Notes under the pieces: generated by a model
The model's database searches: none
What the model was told of the DNA's origin: nothing
Seen by the model: the letters and a program-made list of their open reading frames with translations, nothing else
Assembly: GCF_900089585.1 (NCBI RefSeq)
Contig: NZ_FLRH01000003.1
Span: forward strand, 62,001 to 126,000
Length of the DNA stretch: 64,000 bases
Reading direction: 5' to 3'
DNA from: Micromonospora sediminicola
GTDB taxonomy: Bacteria; Actinomycetota; Actinomycetes; Mycobacteriales; Micromonosporaceae
Made by a program: the position numbers and the translations under genes
In this document: positions 33,910 through 41,843 of the stretch, piece by piece
How positions within the stretch are numbered: the first letter of the stretch is position 1
How the letters are laid out: each line of letters starts with the position of its first letter

Positions 33910-34992
33910 TCAGTAGGGGTTGGGGTGGCCGGGGAGGCGGCCCTTGGCGAGGGCGGCGGGGCGGCCGGCAAGGCTCGGGTCCGCCGACAGGGGCGGGGAG
34001 TCGGTGCCGGCCCTGGTGGACATGCCGGCGATCAGGTCCCGCAGGGCGGTCACGGTGTCGACCCGGGGCTTCCAGCCCAGCTCGGTCTCGGCGCGTCCGC
34101 TCGACATCAGCGGCACGTTCAGCGCCAGGTCGACCCAGCCGGTGTCGACCGGTTGCAGCCGGGCCCGCCACGTCACCGCCGCCGCCGCGCGCAGCACCGG
34201 CACCGCCACCGGCACGGTCCAGCCGTGGAAGTGCCGGGCCACCAGCTCCGGCGTCAGCACCGGGTCGGCCGCCACGTTGAACGCGCCCCGCGCGTCCCCC
34301 ACGACCGCCCGGGCGTACGCGTCCGCGACGTCGTCGGCGTGCACCGCCTGCATCCGCAGTCGCCGGTTCGCCGGGACCAGCGGGATCCGGCCGTAGCGGA
34401 GCAGCCGCACCGGCACCAGCGGGCCGAGGAAGTAGCGGCTGATCTCCGTGCCGGCCTCGCGCTGGAAGATCAGCCCCGGCCGCAGCCGGACCACGCGCAG
34501 CCCCGGGTGCTCCCGCTCCACGCCGTCCAGCAGCGCCTCCACCTCGGCCTTGTCCCGGCTGTACGACGAGGTCTCCACCCCGGTCGCCGGCCAGTTCTCG
34601 CTGACCGGGTGGTCCTTCGGGCCGGGCGCGTAGGTGCCGACCGACGAGGCGTACACCACTGCGGGAACGCCGGCCCGGACGGCGGCCTCGATCACCGCGC
34701 GGCTGCCGCCGACGTTGGTCCGGTAGAGCGTGCGCCGGTCGTGGCTGGGCTGGATCTGCCAGGCCAGGTGCACCACCGCCCGCGCCCCGGCGAAGATCCG
34801 CACGAGTTCGTCGGCCGCGCCGGGCGCGCCGATGTCGCACGAGTGCCACTCCACGTCGTCGTACGGCTCACCGGCGTCCGGACCGGGCAGCCGGCGGGCC
34901 ACCCCGACCAGTTCCGCACCCGCCTCCCGCCGCAGCCGACGCAGCACGGCGGTGCCCACGTTGCCGGTGGCCCCCACGATCACGATGCGCAT
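33910..34992 (-). CDS. NAD(P)-dependent epimerase/dehydratase (extended SDR)
   Basis: A 360-aa Rossmann protein: MRIVIVGATGNVGTAVLRRL is the dinucleotide motif, with VVHLAWQIQPSHD and active-site YSRDKAEVEALL; the usual YxxxK is present as Y-S-R-D-K with an upstream Ser (VYASSVG). ATG 34992 is chosen because the 52 upstream codons have no family similarity. A sugar-nucleotide or other ketone substrate cannot be told; there is no glycan cluster around it. Confidence 0.88.
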   Translation of the reverse strand: MRIVIVGATGNVGTAVLRRLRREAGAELVGVARRLPGPDAGEPYDDVEWHSCDIGAPGAADELVRIFAGARAVVHLAWQIQPSHDRRTLYRTNVGGSRAVIEAAVRAGVPAVVYASSVGTYAPGPKDHPVSENWPATGVETSSYSRDKAEVEALLDGVEREHPGLRVVRLRPGLIFQREAGTEISRYFLGPLVPVRLLRYGRIPLVPANRRLRMQAVHADDVADAYARAVVGDARGAFNVAADPVLTPELVARHFHGWTVPVAVPVLRAAAAVTWRARLQPVDTGWVDLALNVPLMSSGRAETELGWKPRVDTVTALRDLIAGMSTRAGTDSPPLSADPSLAGRPAALAKGRLPGHPNPY

Positions 34993-35192
34993 ACTCGGTG
35001 CGGTACCCGCTGAAGCGGACAGCAACCGCTCACGGACGGGGGTTCGTCCGACCACAACCACCGGGGTACGGACGACCGGGCGCGTACGCCCAGGGTGGTA
35101 ACCCGATCGGCAACTCCGGCAGGACGACCCGGGGCCGGTCCCCTCCATACGCTGCCGCCTGTACCTGCCGCCCCCGATCCGAGGGAGTTCCG

Positions 35193-35591
35193 ATGCCCGT
35201 CCGTCATCTGCTCGCCACCACCACCGCCGCCGCCCTGGCCGGCGGGCTCGGGTTCGCCGCCCCGGCCGCGGCGCACGTCTCGGTCGCCGCGGGTGGGATC
35301 GGCGGCTCCGGACGGTTCGGCGCCACCACGTTCGCCGCGGTGAGCCTGGCCGGCGCGATCATCGGTGGGCTGGCGGTGGCCCGCCCGACCTCGGGCGGGC
35401 GTGGCCGGGCCCTGCTGGCGCTGGCGGCTGGGCTGGTCGGCCTGGTGCTCAGCGCCGTGCACCTGGCCCTGACCTCCGACGGGTTCGGTAACGGGCAGGG
35501 ACGGGCCGGGGCGATCGTCGGCGTGGTGCTGGGGGTCGTCGGCACGGGCCTGGGCGGGTGGGCGTCGGCCCGGGCCCGCCGCACCACCTGA
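35193..35591 (+). CDS. Small secreted/membrane protein (DUF6223-like)
   Basis: A 132-aa protein with a signal-like first segment ending AAPAAAHVS, then three hydrophobic segments separated by small loops (TTFAAVSLAGAIIGGLAVARP; LLALAAGLVGLVLSAVHLAL; RAGAIVGVVLGVVGTGLGG). The pattern resembles the actinobacterial DUF6223 family. GAGGGAG precedes the ATG. The function is unknown. Confidence 0.72.
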   Translation: MPVRHLLATTTAAALAGGLGFAAPAAAHVSVAAGGIGGSGRFGATTFAAVSLAGAIIGGLAVARPTSGGRGRALLALAAGLVGLVLSAVHLALTSDGFGNGQGRAGAIVGVVLGVVGTGLGGWASARARRTT

Positions 35592-35606
35592 CCGCGACGC
35601 GGTCAG
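35588..35606. terminator. Palindrome shared by two convergent stop codons
   Basis: CTGACCGCGACGCGGTCAG is a perfect palindrome (9-bp arms around one A). It spans the stop codon of the 132-aa gene (35589-35591) and that of the response regulator (35603-35605), so both genes end inside one hairpin. Confidence 0.7.
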
Positions 35607-36265
35607 GAGGACGTGAGCCAGCCGGGCACGGTGAGCCCGGACTCGTACGCGAGCACCACCAGTTGCGCCCGGTCCCGGACCCGGGTCTTGGTCATGATCC
35701 GGCTGACGTGCGTCTTCGCGGTGGCCGGGCTCAGCACCAGCCGGGCCGCGATCTCGTCGTTGGACAGGCCGGCGGCGACCAGCACGAGCACCTCACGCTC
35801 CCGTTCGGTGAGCGCGTTGAGCCGTGGCCCCGGCTCCGGGTGCCGGGCGCGGGCGGCGAACTCCGCGATCAGCCGACGGGTGATCGCCGGCGCGAGGAGC
35901 GCGTCGCCCCGCGCCACCACCCGCACCCCGTGGATCAGCTCCGCCGGCTCCGTGTCCTTGACCAGGAAGCCGCTCGCCCCGGCCCGCAGCGCGTCGTAGA
36001 CGTACTCGTCGAGGTCGAAGGTGGTCAGGATGATCACCCGGCCGTCACCGCGCGCGGTGACCTCCCGCGTGGCGGCCAGGCCGTCGAGATGCGGCATCCG
36101 GATGTCCATGAGGACGACGTCCGGCCGCAGCTGCCGGGCCAGCCGCACCGCGGCGGCGCCGTCGGCGGCCTCGCCGACCACCTCGATACCGTCCTCGCCG
36201 TCGAGAATGGAGCGGAAGCCCGCGCGGACCAGGTTCTGGTCGTCGGCGAGCAGCACCCGGATCAC
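35603..36265 (-). CDS. NarL/LuxR-type response regulator
   Basis: A 220-aa protein: REC with MIRVLLADDQNLVRAGF, Asp in VVLMDIRMPHLDG, FLVKDTEPAEL, and a LuxR HTH (LTEREREVLVLVAAGLSNDEIAARLVLSPATAKTHVSRI). It is coupled by ATGA to the kinase upstream. The target genes are unknown; the flanking 132-aa membrane protein is convergent, so not an obvious target. Confidence 0.94.
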   Translation of the reverse strand: MIRVLLADDQNLVRAGFRSILDGEDGIEVVGEAADGAAAVRLARQLRPDVVLMDIRMPHLDGLAATREVTARGDGRVIILTTFDLDEYVYDALRAGASGFLVKDTEPAELIHGVRVVARGDALLAPAITRRLIAEFAARARHPEPGPRLNALTEREREVLVLVAAGLSNDEIAARLVLSPATAKTHVSRIMTKTRVRDRAQLVVLAYESGLTVPGWLTSS

Positions 36266-37425
36266 GCCGCGCCCTCCGGCTCCGACCGGGCCACCGGCAC
36301 CCGGACCGGCGGCGGGCCCGGCCGCAGCGGGAGGCGGGCACGCACCAGGAAACCGCCGGCCGACCCGGCACCGGTGGTCAGCGAGCCGCCCAGCGCCCGG
36401 ACCCGCTCACCCATGCCGAGGATCCCGTTCCCGGGCGGGGCCGAGGTGCCGGCGCCGTCGTCCTCCACCTCCACCAGCAGGTCGTCGCGGTCCGGTCGGA
36501 CCCGGACGGTCGCGGTGGTCGCGGCGGCGTGCCGGGTCACGTTCGTCAGCGCCTCCTGGACGATCCGGTACGCCGTCAGGTCCACCTCCGACGGCAGCGG
36601 CCGGGTCTCGGCCACCTCGGTCCGGATCACCAGCCCGCACCGCCCGGCCGAGGTGACCAGCTCGTAGAGGCGGTCCAGCCCGGGGGCGGGCGGCGCGGCC
36701 TCCGCACGCAGGATCCCCAGCGTCGTCCTCAACTCCCGCAGCGTCTCCTTGCTCGTCTGCTTGATAGCGGTGAGCGCCGCCTCGGCCCGCTCCGGATCCG
36801 GGCGGTGCAGCGCCGCGCTCGCCTGCACGTTGATCGACGAAAGATGGTGACCGAGCAGGTCGTGCAGCTCGCGGGCGATGCCCAGCCGCTCCTCGGTGGC
36901 CCGGCGCCGGGCCTCCTCCTCCTTGCCCTGCTCGGCGGCGCGCACCCGGGCCCGCACCTCGGCCAGGTAGGCCCGGCGGTTACGGGTCACCCCGACGATC
37001 ACCGCGACCAGCCACCCGGCGTGCAGCAGCGTCGCCCCGTTCCCCCCGGCACCGGTCCGGGTCCAGCTGTCGGCGACCGCGAAGGAGACGACCGAGGCCA
37101 GGCCGAGCCCCACCGCGACAGCGAGGTGCCCCTCGTCGACGACCGTGTACAACGCGACGACGAACACCAGCATGACCGGCCCGGGCCGGTGCAGCAGCAC
37201 CCCGTAGGCGCTGACCGCGACCAGTGCCGCCGCCCCCACCGCCACCGGATACCGCCGGCGGGCGTACAGCGCGCCGGCGGCGGCCAGCACGACCAGCAGC
37301 GCCACCAGTTCGGCCGGGGTGTCGAGGCCGTCCGCCTGCACCAGCAGGCCGAGGAGGGCCACCAGGGCGACTGCCGGCACCAGGGCCACCGTCGCCGCGC
37401 GGTCGCGCCACCGCCAGCTCGACAT
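36262..37425 (-). CDS. NarL-type sensor histidine kinase (HisKA_3)
   Basis: A 387-aa protein with about five N-terminal membrane segments (residues 10-135), a coiled coil, dimerisation helix with phospho-His in ERLGIARELHDLLGHHLSSI, and HATPase with RIVQEALTNVTRHA and GNGILGMGERV. ATG 37425 has TACGCT 6 nt upstream (leaderless). It phosphorylates the response regulator downstream; the signal is unknown but membrane-associated. Confidence 0.93.
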   Translation of the reverse strand: MSSWRWRDRAATVALVPAVALVALLGLLVQADGLDTPAELVALLVVLAAAGALYARRRYPVAVGAAALVAVSAYGVLLHRPGPVMLVFVVALYTVVDEGHLAVAVGLGLASVVSFAVADSWTRTGAGGNGATLLHAGWLVAVIVGVTRNRRAYLAEVRARVRAAEQGKEEEARRRATEERLGIARELHDLLGHHLSSINVQASAALHRPDPERAEAALTAIKQTSKETLRELRTTLGILRAEAAPPAPGLDRLYELVTSAGRCGLVIRTEVAETRPLPSEVDLTAYRIVQEALTNVTRHAAATTATVRVRPDRDDLLVEVEDDGAGTSAPPGNGILGMGERVRALGGSLTTGAGSAGGFLVRARLPLRPGPPPVRVPVARSEPEGAA

Positions 37426-37555
37426 GGCCGAAGCGTAGCCGTCCGCGCACGGCCCGGAGGGCCCCGCGCGGCTTGGATGACAGCGTCGACAAGATCGAGA
37501 GGCCCGGCGTACGATGCCCGCCCGGCTCATACGCTTCGGGTAGCCTGTGCTCTGC

Positions 37556-37630
37556 GGGCCGCTAGCTCAATGGCAGAGCTGTGGACTTTTAATCCATAGG
37601 TTCAGGGTTCGAGTCCCTGGCGGCCCACCA
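37556..37630 (+). tRNA. tRNA-Lys (anticodon TTT), CCA encoded
   Basis: The acceptor stem GGGCCGC pairs with GCGGCCC, the D arm is GCTC-AATGGCA-GAGC, and the anticodon loop is CTTTTAA between TGGA and TCCA. The T arm is CAGGG-TTCGAGT-CCCTG, with discriminator A and encoded CCA at 37628-37630. The 3' half serves as the attachment site for an integrated element. Confidence 0.97.
37601..37628 (+). repeat. attL-like copy within tRNA-Lys
   Basis: The T arm and acceptor 3' strand of tRNA-Lys, repeated at 39924-39951 with one mismatch (G37623 versus A39946). Insertion here restores the tRNA, which is why the gene is intact. Confidence 0.85.
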
Positions 37631-37672
37631 CTTCCGCTTTCTGAGCTGCGGAAACAGCGGACGAAGATCATA

Positions 37673-37691
37673 GGGCACAACCAGGGCACAA
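37673..37691 (+). repeat. Paired GGGCACAA sites, left end of element
   Basis: GGGCACAA at 37673-37680 and again at 37684-37691, an 11-bp period, the second ending 2 bp before the integrase stop codon. An identical arrangement with 11-bp spacing occurs near the right end (39799). Such repeats look like integrase arm-binding sites. Confidence 0.6.
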
Positions 37692-37692
37692 C

Positions 37693-38010
37693 TCAGGCAT
37701 GATCTTGGTCGGCGCGAGGTGCGGATGACTTGCCGTCTGCCTGCCGCAGGAGGTTGCCGACCAGCCCGCGTGGGCGGTCCTTCTTCGGCAGCCAGTGCAC
37801 GTAGGTCTCCAACGTGATCCGCAGGTTGGCGTGCCTCAGCGCCTTCTGCACCTCCTGGGGCTCGACGCCGTTGCTCATCAGCGTGGTGGCGAAGAAATGG
37901 CGCAGGGAGTGGAAGGTGCCTTCCTTCGGCCACCCGGCGGCCTGCCGCCAGTCCGCCCACAACTCCGACCAGTAGGTGTCCGTCAGGAGCTTTCCGCGTG
38001 CCGAGGTCAA
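37693..38010 (-). pseudogene. Tyrosine recombinase (phage/ICE integrase), C-terminal remnant
   Basis: Only about 105 residues remain. They contain the catalytic His-Leu-Arg-His box (FHSLRHFFATTLMSNGV), the second box QKALRHANLRITLETYVHWLP (His/Tyr of the active site), and the end of the chain. The N-terminal arm-binding and core domains and the first catalytic Arg are absent; upstream sequence on this strand (38011 on) has no integrase-like frame. Lies 63 bp from tRNA-Lys, the position expected for the integrase of a tRNA-targeting element. Confidence 0.85.
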
Positions 38011-38136
38011 GGCGGCCCGCTTCGCGGACCGCTCGCGCCGCCGAACCTGGGCCGGGCCGATGGGCCCGCCGCTCGCGCCTTAGGCCTGCGGCCACGGCGC
38101 GATCGGTGGTAGCCCGCCGGCGGCGCGACACACGAA

Positions 38137-38178
38137 GAAGCCCCGGGCCGCCATGAGCAGTGGCAGCTCCGGGGCTTC
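38137..38178. terminator. Terminator-like hairpin in the element
   Basis: GAAGCCCCGG (38137-38146) pairs with CCGGGGCTTC (38169-38178) across 22 nt. Its position just upstream of the integrase remnant suggests a terminator belonging to lost genes of the element. Confidence 0.6.
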
Positions 38179-38270
38179 ACGTTGGTCGAGACATAGACAG
38201 TGCCTCCGGCGGGGCGCTCGGGCGCTCTGGGATGGTGGCGCCATCCCGACAACCTCCGTCCGGGCAAAGC

Positions 38271-38348
38271 CGAGTGGGCGGGGCCTGCCCGGTCAAGGTC
38301 GTTCAGACGGTGGGGTGCTCCACCTTGACCGGGCAGGCCCCGCCCACT
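38271..38348. repeat. 28-bp perfect inverted repeat
   Basis: Arms 38271-38298 (starting GAGTGGGCGGGGCCTG) and 38321-38348 (ending GGCCCCGCCCACTC) are exact reverse complements with a 22-nt loop. It is inside the decayed element and noncoding. It could be a terminator or a residue of a replication or transfer site. Confidence 0.85.
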
Positions 38349-38440
38349 CCACCAGGTGCGGACGAAGGCCGACGGGATGGCACGGGTTGCAGGCGTAGCC
38401 GTGGCGGGGCGTTTTTGCTCCAGGTTGCAAGATTGTCCAC

Positions 38441-38931
38441 GTGGATGAGTTCTGGAGTGGAGCGGCCAGCGCACTCGTCGGAGCCCTCGTGGGAGGAGTG
38501 GCCAGCTGGCTCGCTGCCTCCGTCCAAGTTCGAGGTGCGATCCGAGTAGCAAAGATGCAGGTGCAAGACAGCTTGGAGGCGCAGCGGATACTGCGTCGAG
38601 AAGAGTTGGAGCGCGAGGCATCAATTGCCTATTACCATCTTGCTGACAAACAGCATCAGGCGCTCTACGAGCTAGTAGAGCTTCATAGGCACGGTCCGCT
38701 TCCTGACGGCTCCTGCCCCGATCCTATTCGTCTGCCCGCCATACGTTGAAGATGCGATGTGGGACACTACCTGTGAAGTTCCTCGGTTTAACCCTACGGT
38801 GATGGGCGAGCCGGACGGAGTTCGCTGCAACTGGGCAAGAGCACTTGAAGGTGCTCTCGCTAGGCTCGACTACGCCACCGTATGCCTCGGCAATAAGCTC
38901 GAAGGGCGACCATATCCCAAAAAGTACTTTT
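38441..38931 (+). pseudogene. Orphan membrane-anchored protein gene, probably frameshifted
   Basis: The first frame (38441-38749, 102 aa) starts MDEFWSGAASALVGALVGGV, with one membrane helix and a charged coiled coil (KMQVQDSLEAQRILRREELERE). Near 38735 a shift of frame leads directly to a second open stretch to the TGA at 38931 (YVEDAMWDTTCEVPRF and following), which has no start of its own. The base composition is lower in GC than neighbours, fitting acquired DNA. The function is unknown; if the stop at 38747 is genuine the gene is simply a 102-aa ORF. Confidence 0.55.
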
Positions 38932-39159
38932 GAGGTTGCAGCGACGAAACTGAAGCTGCGGCAGGCGCGAGATCATCCGGCCCAAGTGTGGCCCAACTGA
39001 GAGCCGCCAGGGGCGGCAGGCCTTGATAGGCGTTGGCGGCAGGCCTTGATAGGCGTTGGCAAAGCCTGCCCTGGTCGCAGTCTCGATCCGTCCGACTGAT
39101 GGTGACCTCTCGTCAAGGTGGGCCCATGGTTCAAACCCTCGGTTCCACAAGTAGAGCGT
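38932..39159. other. Intergenic stretch with short direct repeat
   Basis: Contains CAGGCCTTGATAGGCGTTGG-type sequence twice in a row (39018-39060, unit about 21 bp). No gene or RNA was recognised. Confidence 0.5.
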
Positions 39160-39666
39160 CTACCTCGGCACCTGCTCGACCGCCGCCTCGCCGCGGACCT
39201 GGTCAGCAGGCCGAGCAGAGGACTGGGCCAGCATCTGCTGCTGGAGCGCCAGGTTCCTAGCTTCGAGTGACGCCAGCTTCGTCTGCATCGCCGCCTGCAT
39301 CTGCTGCTGTCGAATGAGCGTCTGCTCAGCCTGCCTGCGAGCCGCTTCCGACCTCTGCTGGTCCTGCTGAGCAACGTAGGCAAAGGCCAAGGCCAATACC
39401 GCTGCCAGGGCAGAGATCAAAGTCCCGGCCGCGTTGAGCCAGTCTCTCGCCGTCACAAGGTGAGGTACGAGGCGATTGGCAGGGCGGCGGACCGGTGTCC
39501 CCTCCGCTTTCTCATCTGCCTTGCTCGGTGGCGCGGCCGGCGCAGGCGGTGGAACCAAGAGTCCCGTTGCCCGCTGGGACCAGGTTGCCCTCTCGATGAT
39601 CTGGGACAGCGGTACAGCGTCGTTGATCAAGATGACCTCATCGTCCGAATGAAGATCGGAATCCAT
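39160..39666 (-). CDS. Orphan single-TM coiled-coil protein in the element
   Basis: A 168-aa protein. The acidic N-terminus MDSDLHSDDEVILINDAVPL is followed by a Pro/Ala linker, one membrane helix (LISALAAVLALAFAYVAQQ, about residues 82-102) and a Gln-rich coiled coil (RRQAEQTLIRQQQMQAAMQ). The C-terminal part would lie outside if N-in. It is unlike its chromosomal neighbours and has no recognised family; a cargo gene of the integrated element is likely. Confidence 0.6.
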   Translation of the reverse strand: MDSDLHSDDEVILINDAVPLSQIIERATWSQRATGLLVPPPAPAAPPSKADEKAEGTPVRRPANRLVPHLVTARDWLNAAGTLISALAAVLALAFAYVAQQDQQRSEAARRQAEQTLIRQQQMQAAMQTKLASLEARNLALQQQMLAQSSARPADQVRGEAAVEQVPR

Positions 39667-39798
39667 TTAGTGTCAGTTGTCGAGGATGGGGGGTCATGTC
39701 AAGGGCCGGGGCACGCTGTAGGCCTGGGGTCGCTGTCAGCCGAGGGGGTAGCTCGACATCTCGGAAGGACCGATGTTGGTGGGACGCTTAAGGTCATC

Positions 39799-39817
39799 GG
39801 GCACAACGCGGGCACAA
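39799..39817 (+). repeat. Paired GGGCACAA sites, right end of element
   Basis: GGGCACAA at 39799-39806 and 39810-39817, the same 11-bp spacing and orientation as the pair at 37673. It lies about 107 bp inside the right att copy. Confidence 0.6.
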
Positions 39818-39860
39818 GTGACCCTGGCAAGCGGCGTCAGTCGCTGTAAGACAGCAGAAG

Positions 39861-39950
39861 AGGTCGCCCAGGTCAGGGGCTCGACCTGCCCGATTCGAGA
39901 TGATCGGCTGTACCCGAACGGGATTCAGGGTTCGAGTCCCTGGCGACCCA
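39861..39950 (+). other. tRNA-like cloverleaf containing the right att copy
   Basis: AGGTCGC (39861-39867) can pair with GCGACCC (39943-39949) apart from the terminal A-C. GGTC/GACC forms a D-like arm (39871-39886), CCGAT/ATCGG a central arm with an 8-nt loop, and CCCG-AA-CGGG a long variable arm. CAGGG-TTCGAGT-CCCTG is a perfect T arm. The length (about 90 nt) suits a type II tRNA, but the anticodon loop is one base too long, U33 is missing and no CCA follows. It is probably a decayed tRNA or a tRNA mimic. Confidence 0.4.
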
Positions 39951-39963
39951 CTGAAACGGATAC

Positions 39964-40290
39964 TCAAACGGAGGGGTCTCCGGGCCATAACGCGGAGTTG
40001 CTCCGGCTTGCCCTGGTCATGGCCGTGGCCAGGTCGTCGGTGGTCGCGGCGAGCAGGTCGATGGCCTCGCGGACATAACGTCAGGCCGTCGTGACGCCGA
40101 TCTCGGATCCGGCGGCCAGGCGGGTCAGGGTGTCGCCGTTGCGCAGCTGGGCCAGGGCGAGCTGGGCTTGCTGGCCGGGGTCGAGGCGTCGCCATCGGGA
40201 CCGTCGCTGCTGGCGGCGGGTTCGGATGAGGTCGGCGAGGTGGTTCAGGCTGCGGGTGGACAATGGAATCGCGGCAGGGTAAGACAGCAC
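39964..40290 (-). pseudogene. IS5-family transposase N-terminal fragment, nonsense-mutated
   Basis: Starting MLSYPAAIPLSTRSLNHLADLI, it matches the HTH N-terminal region of actinobacterial IS5-type transposases (RRSRWRRLDPGQQAQLALAQL; GDTLTRLAAGSEIGVTTA). A TGA at 40081-40083 stands where these proteins have Trp; reading through it, RYVREAIDLLAATTDDLA continues the family pattern until a TGA at 39964. The DDE catalytic domain is missing, so the element is dead; it abuts the att copy. Confidence 0.82.
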
Positions 40291-40352
40291 AGCGAGGCTC
40301 CCGGTTGGGGCGTCTGATCTTGGTCGATTGCTGTCTTACCGGGGGAGCCTCG
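40279..40352. repeat. Inverted repeats at the IS remnant end
   Basis: GTAAGACAGC (40279-40288) is inverted at 40330-40339, and CGAGGCTCCC (40293-40302) is inverted at 40343-40352. A third GTAAGACAGC occurs at 39846-39855. These are probably the terminal repeats of the IS and of a neighbouring copy. Confidence 0.6.
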
Positions 40353-40643
40353 TCCTACCTGGACACCGGCCTCCCGTACCGCCCGTGACCTGCACCGTCA
40401 CCATGAACAATGGCTCCATGATGGTGCTGAGGTGGTCGCGGATGCGGGCGACGGTGCCGCGGCGCTGACGCCGAGCAACGCAGGCGCGCGGCGCTGCTGT
40501 ATGATCTCGCCGGGGCTGGGCTGCCGGAGTGACCGCGACCGCATCGTCCACGGCGACGCGGGACACCTCGTAGGCGGCTGAGCGGGCGGCCTCGCGATTG
40601 CCGGCGTTGTCCAGCCGCCCCAGCGGCGGTGGGCCGGCGGTCA
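40291..40643. other. 353-bp stretch after the IS remnant, no gene recognised
   Basis: After the IS inverted repeats (to 40352) the sequence is GC-rich and has open frames on the minus strand, but none has a credible start, RBS or family. It may be debris of a gene cut by the IS. Confidence 0.5.
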
Positions 40644-41759
40644 TCAGCGGGGGCCGAAGACCGTGCCCAGCTTGGACAGCCGAGCGTTGTCCAACTCCCA
40701 CTGCAGCACGGTATCGAGCGTGTCGAGTGCCCGCCCCTCGACCGTGGCCTTTGTGCTCTGCAGGCCGTCAACCACCTCGGGCAGGGCCGCCACCACCGCT
40801 GCGGTGGCGGTCCGGAGGGGCTCTTCGGCGCCGTCGGCCACGGCCCGGATCAGGTTCACCACCGTAATGCGGGCGGTGCCCGCGTACCGCCCGGCGATCC
40901 GCTCCAAGCCGGCTGGCATTCCGGCCCCCGCCTCCCGCATGGCCGCGGACAGCCCGGCGAGGAGGAACTCGGCCAGTTCGCTGCGGCCCACGGCGAGACC
41001 GGGCAGCACCGCCGCGACCGCGGCCCGGGTCGCCGTCTCCGCGGGCGTCTCGGCGCCGCCGTCTTCCGGGGCGTCCGCTTGATAGGCCAGCCGCCGCCGA
41101 CCCGCGGTGCTCATCTGGAACAGCACCATGAGCGTCATCGCCCGGTGGAAGTCACTCACCCCGTCGTTACCCGCCAGCGCGGCCAGCCGCGGCACCGCGC
41201 CCGGGGCGGCGGGCACCACCGAGCCCTGCGGGAACGCGTCGTTCGCGATCGCCACGATCAGATCGCCCACACCGTCGAAGGTGCGGCCCTCGAAGGGCAC
41301 CACCTCGGCGGCCGCGCGAAGATCGGCGGCAGGGCGACGGAAACCACCGCACTTGAGTCCGGGAGGGGCGGGCAGAGACGGCACGGCGGCTGTCTGCCCG
41401 CCGACGACCTCCGCGCGGATCCGGTCGGCCTCGGTACGGTCGAGCTTATGCGCGAGGCCCTCCCGGGAGAAGCGTTCGATCGCCTTGTCCGGAAACTGGC
41501 CGCACGCCGAGTTGACCTGCCCGCCGTACTTCTGGGCAATGGCCGCAACGGCCTTCTTCTCGGCTGGTGAGACTTCCAGCGGACCCTCGTAGGGCGGGTC
41601 CACGGCTAGCGAGTGGGCTCGCCACCAACCGGCGAAGCGACTCTCCAGCGGGTCGATCGGCACCTCCCGTACCGCGACCAGCAGGTGGCCGCGCTCGGCC
41701 AGCTTCTCGGCGACGGCATAGGCCGAAACCTGATCCGGCACCGACACGACGAAGCGCAT
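40644..41759 (-). CDS. Hypothetical protein, 371 aa, RraB-like N-terminus possible
   Basis: Starts MRFVVSVPDQVSAYAVAEKLAERGHLL; ATG 41759 is preferred, though an in-frame GTG at 41771 is possible. The first 100 residues (VPDQ-AYAVAEKLAERGH, GWWRAHSLAV) resemble the two-strand/helix pattern of RraB-like domains. The remainder is all-helical and Ala-rich, including AGRYAGTARITVVNLIRAVADGAEEPLR, and is not recognised. It is in the accessory zone between the IS remnant and the toxin-antitoxin pair, and stands alone. Confidence 0.7.
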   Translation of the reverse strand: MRFVVSVPDQVSAYAVAEKLAERGHLLVAVREVPIDPLESRFAGWWRAHSLAVDPPYEGPLEVSPAEKKAVAAIAQKYGGQVNSACGQFPDKAIERFSREGLAHKLDRTEADRIRAEVVGGQTAAVPSLPAPPGLKCGGFRRPAADLRAAAEVVPFEGRTFDGVGDLIVAIANDAFPQGSVVPAAPGAVPRLAALAGNDGVSDFHRAMTLMVLFQMSTAGRRRLAYQADAPEDGGAETPAETATRAAVAAVLPGLAVGRSELAEFLLAGLSAAMREAGAGMPAGLERIAGRYAGTARITVVNLIRAVADGAEEPLRTATAAVVAALPEVVDGLQSTKATVEGRALDTLDTVLQWELDNARLSKLGTVFGPR

Positions 41760-41843
41760 CTCACGAATCACGGCGGCATCCTATCGACGATCGGTCGGGC
41801 TGCCCGGGGCTCGGAGCAGCAGGGCGCCGCCGTGCACCACCTT

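Larger units (their letters stand above)
38011..38440. other. 430-bp noncoding stretch of the element
   Basis: No gene is supported. It contains a GAAGCCCCGG/CCGGGGCTTC hairpin (38137-38178) and a 28-bp perfect inverted repeat (38271-38348), both described separately. Short frames through it have no recognisable family. Confidence 0.6.
37601..39951. mobile_element. Decayed tRNA-Lys-integrated genomic element, about 2.35 kb
   Basis: A 28-bp direct repeat with one mismatch bounds it: TTCAGGGTTCGAGTCCCTGG plus GCGGCCCAC inside the tRNA (37601-37628) and the same with GCGACCCAC at 39924-39951. Immediately inside the left copy are paired GGGCACAA arm-like sites and the C-terminus of a tyrosine integrase; a second pair of arm-like sites lies before the right copy. 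The content between is lower in GC and holds only two orphan genes. It has lost replication, transfer and most of its integrase, so it should no longer excise by itself. Confidence 0.8.

Noticed and set aside
37589..38131. Second minus-strand frame over the integrase remnant
   Set aside because: It is an overlapping frame across the tRNA and integrase with no family; the catalytic motifs are in the 37693-38010 frame.
39841..39855. GCTGTAAGACAGC as a stand-alone operator
   Set aside because: The same 10-mer recurs at the IS remnant in both orientations, so it is better explained as an IS end.
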